64,000 nucleotides of DNA from Paenibacillus sp. 598K (GTDB lineage: Bacteria > Bacillota > Bacilli > Paenibacillales > Paenibacillaceae). Both the position numbers and the translations under genes were made by a program. This document shows, in pieces, positions 30,355 to 37,071 of this stretch. The stretch covers positions 1-64,000 of the forward strand of contig NZ_BFBX01000073.1 of NCBI RefSeq assembly GCF_003851045.1. Reading direction: 5' to 3'. A model generated the notes under the pieces. It saw only the letters and a program-made list of their open reading frames with translations, did not search any database and was not told where the DNA came from. Numbering within the stretch: position 1 is the first letter of the stretch; each line of letters starts with the position of its first letter.

Positions 30355-30906
30355 TTGTTATCCCTTGCCCAAAACATCCTTGCCTACTTCCTGTTGGCGA
30401 TCACGATCTTCGTCGCCGCCACCGGCGGTTGGCCATGGGTGCCGCTAGGACTGTTCATGGCCTTCGTACTGCTGTCGTTGTCGCGGATCCTCGATACGCT
30501 GGAGACGATGAAGCGGCATCAGCTCGGTCTGCCGCTGGACAGGAAGGCGATTCAGCTGTTGGAGATTCGGGCGATGAAGTACCGGATCAAGTCGGAGTCG
30601 CTCCAGCTGACGCCGGAGGAGGATCCCGAGTACAAGCTGCTCATCCTCGATCAGGAGGCCTATGTGCGGCTGAGGTTGCTGTCAGCGTATATCCAAGAGC
30701 AGCAAGAGGCAGCCTTCACGTTCCAGTTCCCCGGCGAGCCGCCGCTGCAGCTCTCATGTGAGAGCGGGTATGCCAGAGGCGTCGATCTGTTCGAGCATCA
30801 TCATCTGGTGTATGCCAAGCTGTCGGCGCTGCCGGTTCGTTGGTGGACCGATGAGGATGAGCTGAGGATCGAGCACCGGCCTTTTCGCGGTAAACATGAG
30901 GTGTGA
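30355..30906 (+). CDS. hypothetical membrane protein, 183 aa
   Basis: Starts at TTG with GGAGGTG 7 bp upstream. Two membrane helices near residues 5-22 and 26-44 (NILAYFLLAITIFVAAT and WVPLGLFMAFVLLSL) are followed by a charged cytoplasmic domain of about 135 residues. No family recognised. Closely follows the 160-residue gene, so both are probably expressed together. A good terminator lies 64 bp downstream. Confidence 0.72.
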   Translation: MLSLAQNILAYFLLAITIFVAATGGWPWVPLGLFMAFVLLSLSRILDTLETMKRHQLGLPLDRKAIQLLEIRAMKYRIKSESLQLTPEEDPEYKLLILDQEAYVRLRLLSAYIQEQQEAAFTFQFPGEPPLQLSCESGYARGVDLFEHHHLVYAKLSALPVRWWTDEDELRIEHRPFRGKHEV

Positions 30907-30969
30907 TGGGGGAAGCATGAACGGTCTCAGAGGAGCAGGGAGATCAGCATGACTTATTCATATCGGGAT

Positions 30970-31012
30970 GACAAAAGGACAGTCTGTGGAGCTCACGGGC
31001 TGTCTTTTTGTC
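30970..31012 (+). terminator. intrinsic terminator of the unknown three-gene cluster
   Basis: GACAAAA-g-GACAG pairs with CTGTC-t-TTTTGTC around a 19-bp interior, and the T-run is part of the right arm. It ends the cluster at 29298-30906. Confidence 0.8.
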
Positions 31013-31091
31013 GTGAAATTTTCCAGAGGCAAGAAAGTTCCGTCGGCGTTACGTTTGCGATCAGGGTGGAAGTCTTTTATTTAACGTCATT

Positions 31092-31119
31092 AGTTAACAT
31101 AATTATTATTATGTTTGAA
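31092..31119. other. dif-like Xer recombination site A
   Basis: Left arm AGTTAACATAA (31092-31102), centre TTATTA, right arm TTATGTTTGAA (31109-31119). On the minus strand the left arm reads TTATGTTAACT, a close match to the XerD-binding half of dif/pdif sites. It lies in the promoter region of the MoxR operon, so an operator role is an alternative. One of four similar sites in this window. Confidence 0.55.
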
Positions 31120-31190
31120 TTGATGCCCTTTCCATCATCAGGAAAGGTAAGGTATAATAGGGCGGACAACGTGAGGAGGAGAGGATAACT

Positions 31191-32147
31191 ATGGAGCTTG
31201 CGGCGATACGCGATCTGGCCGACCGCATCCGGGTCAATGTGGGGCGCGTCATCATCGGCAAGGAGGAGGTGGTGGACAAGCTGATGATCGCGCTGATCAC
31301 CTCCGGCCACGTGCTGTTGGAGGATGTGCCGGGCACAGGCAAGACGCTGCTGGCCAAAGCGATGGCGAGATCGCTCGATTGTCAGTTTAAGCGCATACAA
31401 TTCACCCCGGATCTGCTGCCTACCGACTTGAGCGGCATCCAGTTCTATAATCAGAAGACGTCGGACTTCGAATTCCGACCGGGTCCGCTGTTCGCGCACC
31501 TGCTGCTCGCCGACGAGATCAATCGGGCGACGCCGCGGACGCAGTCGAGCTTGCTGGAGTGCATGGAGGAGCGGCAGGTGAGCGCCGACGGCGTGACGCG
31601 GGCGCTGGAGCAGCCGTTCCTCGTCATCGCCACGCAAAACCCGGTCGAGCATCAGGGCACCTTCCCACTGCCAGAAGCGCAGCTGGACCGCTTCCTCTTC
31701 AAGGTAAGGATGGGCTATCCGTCCTCCGAGGAGGGACTCGATATCCTGAAGCGATTCCGCGCCGAGCAGCCGCTCGAGCAGATCGAGCCGGTCGCCTCGC
31801 GCGAGGAGCTGATCCGCGCGCAAGCGACGTACACCGTTGTCCACGCCGGCGACGATGTGCTGCGTTATCTGCTGGAGCTGGTGGAGCGGACGCGCAGTCA
31901 TGCCGATGCCGCGGTCGGCGTCTCTCCGCGAGGCAGTCAGGCGCTGCTGCGGGCGGCGCAGGCGCACGCGATCCTGCGCGGCCGAGACTATGTCTCGCCG
32001 GATGATATCAAGGCGATGGCGCAGCCGGTGCTGGCGCATCGGATCGTGCCCGCCGCTTCCCAGCGCAGCCGTCCCGGCGCGGCGGAGCGGCTGGTGGCGA
32101 CGCTGCTGGCGGAGATTCCGGTGCCGACGGAAGAGTACGCGCAGTGA
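31191..32147 (+). CDS. MoxR-family AAA ATPase
   Basis: A 318-residue chaperone-type ATPase. Walker A is in VLLEDVPGTGKTLLAKAMA, Walker B LLLADEINRATPRTQSSLLECMEE, sensor I FLVIATQNPVEHQGTFPLPEAQLDRF, and a C-terminal lid domain. MoxR proteins act with VWA or DUF58 partners in maturing protein complexes. A TATAAT at 31153-31158 and GAGGAGGAG before the ATG favour expression from here. First of three linked genes with DUF58 and DUF4129 proteins. Confidence 0.92.
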   Translation: MELAAIRDLADRIRVNVGRVIIGKEEVVDKLMIALITSGHVLLEDVPGTGKTLLAKAMARSLDCQFKRIQFTPDLLPTDLSGIQFYNQKTSDFEFRPGPLFAHLLLADEINRATPRTQSSLLECMEERQVSADGVTRALEQPFLVIATQNPVEHQGTFPLPEAQLDRFLFKVRMGYPSSEEGLDILKRFRAEQPLEQIEPVASREELIRAQATYTVVHAGDDVLRYLLELVERTRSHADAAVGVSPRGSQALLRAAQAHAILRGRDYVSPDDIKAMAQPVLAHRIVPAASQRSRPGAAERLVATLLAEIPVPTEEYAQ

Positions 32148-32162
32148 TGGAGGTGACCTGAC

Positions 32163-33305
32163 GTGCATATCCACTGGCTGATTCTGATCGCGGCGGCGTT
32201 GTACGTCGTCCAGGGACAGATCTTCTACCGACTGGGTCAGAGGAAGCTGACCTATGATCGCACCTTCAGCGAATCGACTTGCTATCAGGGCGACCGGATC
32301 GAGATGGTGGAGGTGATCGCCAATCGCAAGCTGCTGCCCTTGCCCTGGCTGCGCATCGAATCGATGCTGCATGCGGGCATGCGATTCCAGGCCCAGCATA
32401 ACCTCGACATTAGCAACGGACTGTTCGTACAAAATCATAAAAGCTTTTTTAGCCTGCTGCCCTATACGCGGGTGACGCGCCGCCATCATGTCACCTGCAC
32501 GCAGCGCGGCGTTTACCGAATCCATGCTGTGTCGCTGACATGCGGCGATCTCTTCGGTCACTATAACAAGAGTAACAGACAGTCATTCGACACCGAGCTG
32601 ATCGTCTATCCGTCGCCGCTGCCGGGTGAGGAGCTGCGCATCCCGTCGCAGAGCTGGCAGGGTGATGTGACAGTGCGGCGCTGGATCGCGCCCGATCCGT
32701 TCATGGTCGCCGGTGCCCGCGAGTACCGCGCCGGGGATTCGCTGAAGGATATCAACTGGAAGGCGACGGCGCGCACTGGCGCGTTGCAGGTGCACCAGCA
32801 TGACTATACGGCCGATCAACGACTCATGCTGCTGATCAATATCGAGGATCATGAGCGGATGTGGGGTACGGTGCAGGAGACGGAGCGGGTCGAGCTGGCG
32901 ATCCGTTATGCCGCTGGACTGGCTCAGTATGCGCTGTCGCAGGGGATCGAGACCGGCTTCGGCACGAACGCCAAGCTGGAGGAGGGGCCGCGGCAGCCTG
33001 TGCGCTGTGAGCCTCGCAGCGGAGCTGACCAACTGACGGCGCTCTATGAGCAGATGGCCAGGCTCGTCATCGAGCCCGGCGCTGCCTTCTACACGATGCT
33101 GGAAGACGAGGCGGAGCTGGCGGAGCGGACATACGATTATCTGCTGATGACCGCCTTCGTCAGCGAGCAGATGGAGGCAGCGATCGAACGGCTGCGGCGC
33201 GACGGCCATCGGGTCGAGGTGCTGGACCTGAGGGCATTGCCCATCCCCGAGGAAGAAGCGCAGGAGCAGACGACGTTGCGCGATGCGGGAGGGGAGGCCG
33301 TATGA
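32163..33305 (+). CDS. DUF58 domain membrane protein
   Basis: A 380-residue protein starting at GTG. One short N-terminal hydrophobic segment (LILIAAALYVVQGQIFY) is followed by a beta-rich region and the DUF58 signature GAREYRAGDSLKDINWKATARTGALQVHQHDYT. DUF58 is a VWA-like fold and normally the partner of MoxR. Its last 4 bp overlap the next ORF. The operon type is linked to cell-envelope or transglutaminase functions in other bacteria. Confidence 0.88.
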   Translation: MHIHWLILIAAALYVVQGQIFYRLGQRKLTYDRTFSESTCYQGDRIEMVEVIANRKLLPLPWLRIESMLHAGMRFQAQHNLDISNGLFVQNHKSFFSLLPYTRVTRRHHVTCTQRGVYRIHAVSLTCGDLFGHYNKSNRQSFDTELIVYPSPLPGEELRIPSQSWQGDVTVRRWIAPDPFMVAGAREYRAGDSLKDINWKATARTGALQVHQHDYTADQRLMLLINIEDHERMWGTVQETERVELAIRYAAGLAQYALSQGIETGFGTNAKLEEGPRQPVRCEPRSGADQLTALYEQMARLVIEPGAAFYTMLEDEAELAERTYDYLLMTAFVSEQMEAAIERLRRDGHRVEVLDLRALPIPEEEAQEQTTLRDAGGEAV

Positions 33306-34615
33306 AGCCAGCGATCGTACGCGTCGGCATCACAGCATGGCAAGGCGCAATGGAGACATTGATGTTCTACCCGGTCGCGCTGCTGTTCGCGGTGTATCTG
33401 CTGCCGAGCCCCGCGGTGTGGCTCTGGAACGCCTCGCTGCCGCTGCTCTACGGACTCGGATATGCGGCCCATGCCTGGCTGAGGCTCGACCGGGTGTACA
33501 AGCTGACGGCCTTCGCGCTCCTGGGCGGCATCGGCTGGAGCGTCCTCTGCTTCGGCAGCGGATGGCAGACTGCGTTGCCCGCGCTCTGGTCGGTGCTGGC
33601 GCTGGTGCGCGGCGCAAGAGCGGCCAATCAAGACTGGGCGGTCCGCTTCTCCATCTCGCCGATGCTCGTAGGACTGGGGATGTACTTCGTCCTGTCGGTG
33701 GCGGCGAGCTTCCGTCCCGAGCTCGGCGACCATATATGGCTGCTCGCCGGACTTGGTCTGGCCGCGCTGACGGTCGTGCTCTATCGCTTCAATGCCGATG
33801 CGATCCGGGAGCAGACGCTCTCGGGCACGCGCAAGGCCGAGCTGCCGCGAGCCGTCACCTGGCTCAATCGGCTGCTCGTGCTGGCGCTGCTGCTGCTCGC
33901 CGTCGCGATCACGCTGATGAGCTATATCCAGCAGGCCTTCGCCTGGCTGAAGGCAAGGCTGGCCGAATGGCTCAGCCGCAGCCCGGGCGAGCCTGAGCCG
34001 CCCCCTGTACAGCCGGAATCGCCGGAGATGTCGCCGCCGCCGATGCTCGGCGAGCCGCCTGGCGAACCGGCTGCCTGGATGCGCTGGCTCGAGCAGGCGG
34101 CGATGATCGCCGTCTATGTCGCGCTAGGCGCTCTGCTGCTCTTCGCGCTGTATGCGCTCGGCAAGCGGCTGCCCGGCTGGATGCGTCGGCTGTACAAGAC
34201 GCTCGTCGCCTGGCTCAATCGCGAGGGTCGAGATGGAGAGAGCCTGGGTTACGAAGATCAGGTGGAGAGCCTGATCCGTACCAAGGAGCCCCAGCGAAGC
34301 GGTAAGCGATGGCAGGATCGACTGGCTGACTGGAGCCGCCGCGAGCCGCGCTGGTCCGAGCAGCTGACCGACGAGGAGAAGGTGCGTTATCTGTACCGCC
34401 GTTGGGTGCTCGAGGCCCGGCGCGAGGGGTACGAGCTGAAGCGTCATCTGACGCCGCTGGAGACGGTCGCGGACATCGAGCGGTGGCGCGGCGGCAGCGC
34501 GGTCGAGGGGCTGCCGGTCACCCAGCTCTATGAGCAGGTGCGCTACGGGCAGCGATCGGTTCACGCCGAGCAGCTGCGCGAGCTGGAGGCGCGGATGAGG
34601 CGGTATATGAAGTGA
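33302..34615 (+). CDS. DUF4129-type multi-pass membrane protein
   Basis: A 437-residue protein with five to six helices in the first half, a Pro/Glu-rich loop (about 225-255, PGEPEPPPVQPESPEMSPPP), another helix near 270, and a cytoplasmic C-terminal DUF4129-like domain with EEKVRYLYRRWVLEARREGYELKRHLTPLETVADI. In related operons such regions are fused to a transglutaminase-like domain; that domain is missing here. Start overlaps the DUF58 stop, indicating translational coupling. Function with MoxR/DUF58 is inferred from context. Confidence 0.82.
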   Translation: MKPAIVRVGITAWQGAMETLMFYPVALLFAVYLLPSPAVWLWNASLPLLYGLGYAAHAWLRLDRVYKLTAFALLGGIGWSVLCFGSGWQTALPALWSVLALVRGARAANQDWAVRFSISPMLVGLGMYFVLSVAASFRPELGDHIWLLAGLGLAALTVVLYRFNADAIREQTLSGTRKAELPRAVTWLNRLLVLALLLLAVAITLMSYIQQAFAWLKARLAEWLSRSPGEPEPPPVQPESPEMSPPPMLGEPPGEPAAWMRWLEQAAMIAVYVALGALLLFALYALGKRLPGWMRRLYKTLVAWLNREGRDGESLGYEDQVESLIRTKEPQRSGKRWQDRLADWSRREPRWSEQLTDEEKVRYLYRRWVLEARREGYELKRHLTPLETVADIERWRGGSAVEGLPVTQLYEQVRYGQRSVHAEQLRELEARMRRYMK

Positions 34616-34647
34616 CTATAGCCCGGCGACGGCTAAGCAATATTTAG

Positions 34648-34672
34648 AGCCCGGCGACTCGCGCGCCGGGCT
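34648..34672 (+). terminator. GC-rich hairpin after the MoxR operon
   Basis: AGCCCGGCG (34648-34656) pairs with CGCCGGGCT (34664-34672), followed by the weakly T-rich GTTGCTGTTCG. It ends the operon just before the convergent GGDEF gene. Confidence 0.7.
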
Positions 34673-34702
34673 GTTGCTGTTCGTGTTTTGCGTTGCCGTT
34701 GT

Positions 34703-35803
34703 TTATTCGCAGACGCGATTGCGGCCTTGATCCTTGGCCCGATAGAGCGCTTCGTCTGCTCGCTGGACCAATTCATTGAGGCTTTTGGCATGCGAGGGGA
34801 AGCAGGACACGCCGATGGAGATCGTCAGGCGGATCTTCGTGGCGCCGTCGGGGAGCTCGAACGGATGCGCAGCCACTTCGGATCGGATCTGCTCCGCTAT
34901 GACGAGAGCGGTGTCGATATCCAGGTCGGCGAGCAGCAGCGAGAACTCCTCTCCGCCGTTGCGAGACACGGTATCCTGCGGACGTGCGTGCCCCTCCAGC
35001 TGCGTGACCAACTGCTTTAGTACGGCGTCGCCGGCTACATGTCCGTAGGTATCATTGACCTGCTTGAAGAAGTCGATATCGACGATAAGCAAGGACAAGG
35101 GAAGCGACTCGCGATTCGCCCGCTTGAACATGAGGAGCGCTTGCGCGTCGAAATGTCTGGCATTGCCGGTACCGGTCAAAAAATCGCGCGTCACCATCGT
35201 CCGCAGTTTGCGCATCGCATCGTTGGTGGAGCGCAGATGATAATAAAAATTGTAGAACACAAAAACGCCAAGACACGATGCTAACCAGAAGGCGGGGATC
35301 AGATTAAACCAAAACATGGGACCCGGCTCGGGCATAAGCCAATAAATGAGCGCCGACGTCTGCAGCATTGCATATAACGTCATCCAGACGAGCTTGGTAT
35401 ACGGCTTCAGGCGCAGCGTCGAAAGCCAGCCGCAGACAAGAGCGATAAGCACGACGTTGACGCCTGCGCTCAGAGAAGCTGTGTTCAGATCGAAGAAGAT
35501 GATCCTGCTGATGCCGATCAGCACGCTGGCTATAAGGGAGGGCAGCGGACCAAAAATAAAGGCAATCAAAATAAGCGGGAGCGCTCTCAGATCCAAAATG
35601 AGCGTATCGTCCAGCTTCACAGAGTAGATCATGAGCAGTGTGCCGAGCACGCCGCCGCTTATGCCGGCGATCCATTGTCTCACAAAGGCAGAGCGAGGTA
35701 GGATTGCGGAATGGCTCATGATATAATTGATCACGTAAGTGAATGTCATAATAATGCAAAGGTTAGCGAATAAATCTTTAATCAACCCAATCCCTCGTCC
35801 CAT
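34703..35803 (-). CDS. membrane diguanylate cyclase (5TM LytS-YhcK sensor + GGDEF)
   Basis: A 366-residue enzyme making cyclic di-GMP. The N-terminal half is a five- to six-helix LytS-YhcK-type sensor (LIKDLFANLCIIMTFTYVI... ALPLILIAFIFGPLPSLIASVLIGISRII). The catalytic domain begins at RDFLTGTGNARHF and carries an intact GGEEF active site (SRNGGEEFSLLL). RPQD lies exactly five residues before it, matching the product-inhibition I-site RxxD. The start at 35803 is chosen to match the family N-terminus; the region lacks a clear RBS and in-frame alternatives extend to 35920. It is divergent from the Hpt-receiver gene with a shared promoter region. Signal unknown. Confidence 0.86.
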   Translation of the reverse strand: MGRGIGLIKDLFANLCIIMTFTYVINYIMSHSAILPRSAFVRQWIAGISGGVLGTLLMIYSVKLDDTLILDLRALPLILIAFIFGPLPSLIASVLIGISRIIFFDLNTASLSAGVNVVLIALVCGWLSTLRLKPYTKLVWMTLYAMLQTSALIYWLMPEPGPMFWFNLIPAFWLASCLGVFVFYNFYYHLRSTNDAMRKLRTMVTRDFLTGTGNARHFDAQALLMFKRANRESLPLSLLIVDIDFFKQVNDTYGHVAGDAVLKQLVTQLEGHARPQDTVSRNGGEEFSLLLADLDIDTALVIAEQIRSEVAAHPFELPDGATKIRLTISIGVSCFPSHAKSLNELVQRADEALYRAKDQGRNRVCE

Positions 35804-35932
35804 GTCAATTGACAGAACATGCAAAGTCTCCCTATAATATATCATCGTTCGCGACTGACAGCTACTTATTATAGTTTTCGGACAGAGAAGATGGACGAAA
35901 TTTCGCGAAAACAGACGCAAGGGGCTGTTTCC

Positions 35933-36637
35933 ATGAACAACTATCGCGATGCTTTAATACAACATGTCAGGAAGCAGCTGCAGCACTGGGTAGGCAGCGG
36001 GCAGGCGGCGGTGTCCGGCGAGGAGGTGCAGCGCTTCCTGCATTCCTTGGTCGGCACAGCGGGCACGATCGGTCTCGCCGGGTTGTCGGAGACTGCGCGC
36101 CTGCTGATGCCTGCGGCAGAGGAGAGGGCCTCCGTCATATGGGAGCCCGACGAGCTCGAGCAGTTGCTGCGGCCGTTGCTGGCGTACACGACTGCTGAAC
36201 CTGCGGCTCGCTCGGGCAGCTCTGCGCCCCGAGCGATTGGTCCGGAGGCAGAGGTAATGCTCTTGCTAGACGAAGCGGCAGAGGCAGCCGAGCTGCAGCG
36301 GAGGATCGCGCCGCTGGGATGCGCCGTCACGGTTGTATCGATGCCAGAGCAAGCGCTGCAGCGCTTGCTCGCGCACGCCCCCGACGTATTTATCGCCGAT
36401 GCGGCATCCGGAGGACTCGATACGTTGGCGGCGGCGGTTGGCAAGGGAGCGGACCTGGTCACGGCCGTCACGCTGATCGGCAGCGAAGATAGCGACAGGA
36501 TACGTATCCAGGCTTACCGGCTAGGGGCCGACGACTATCTGGTTCGGCCGCTCTCCTATCCGTTGCTGATCGCTGTCCTGGAGCGCCAGCTCGGGAAGCG
36601 TCGACGCGTTGTACGCGACGACTCAATGGATCGGTGA
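35933..36637 (+). CDS. Hpt domain protein with divergent receiver domain
   Basis: A 234-residue two-domain signalling protein. The N-terminal helical part has the Hpt pattern FLHSLVGTAGTIGLAGLSETARLL with candidate phospho-His37. Residues about 105-225 form a receiver-like domain: acidic pair LLLDEA, phospho-acceptor Asp156 in VFIADAAS, Thr/Ser near TLIGSED, and the normally invariant Lys replaced by Arg205 in DYLVRPLS. The change suggests altered phosphorylation or signal-independent conformation. AAGGGG is 7 bp before the chosen start. It stands upstream of a response regulator and a hybrid kinase, so it may be the phosphotransfer step. Hpt assignment is by pattern and moderately sure. Confidence 0.75.
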   Translation: MNNYRDALIQHVRKQLQHWVGSGQAAVSGEEVQRFLHSLVGTAGTIGLAGLSETARLLMPAAEERASVIWEPDELEQLLRPLLAYTTAEPAARSGSSAPRAIGPEAEVMLLLDEAAEAAELQRRIAPLGCAVTVVSMPEQALQRLLAHAPDVFIADAASGGLDTLAAAVGKGADLVTAVTLIGSEDSDRIRIQAYRLGADDYLVRPLSYPLLIAVLERQLGKRRRVVRDDSMDR

Positions 36638-36705
36638 CGAGGCTCAGGCATGCCGATGCGCAATCATAGGATGGTATGAATACTAGACGAAATGGAGATG
36701 ACAGC

Positions 36706-37071
36706 ATGAAATCCATCTTGCTGGCAGAGGATGAGCCCATCCTGCGGATGCTGGTCGTCGACTCGCTCGAGGACGAAGGCTACGAGATCGATGAAGCAAG
36801 CGATGGCGAGGAAGCGATCGAAAAAATCAAGGCGAAGGCGTATGATCTGATCATCCTGGACTATATGATGCCCAAGCTGACCGGGGTCGAGGTGATCGAG
36901 CAGACGCGTCGTCTGCCGGACCGAGCGGCAGCGAGGATCCTGATGCTTTCCGCCAAAAATCAGCAAGCTGAGCAGGATAAGGTGATGGCCGCCGGGGCGG
37001 ACGGCTTCATGTCCAAGCCGTTCAGTCCGCTCGATCTGATCGACAAGGTAGAGGCGATGCTGAATGGATAA
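36706..37071 (+). CDS. single-domain response regulator
   Basis: A 121-residue CheY/Spo0F-like receiver with no output domain. Acidic residues in LLAEDEP, phospho-acceptor Asp52 in LIILDYMMPKLTG, Ser in ILMLSAKN, and Lys in GFMSKPFSPLDL. Its end overlaps the start of the hybrid kinase gene by 8 bp, so the two are coupled. It could be phosphorylated by that kinase directly or through the adjacent Hpt protein. Confidence 0.92.
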   Translation: MKSILLAEDEPILRMLVVDSLEDEGYEIDEASDGEEAIEKIKAKAYDLIILDYMMPKLTGVEVIEQTRRLPDRAAARILMLSAKNQQAEQDKVMAAGADGFMSKPFSPLDLIDKVEAMLNG

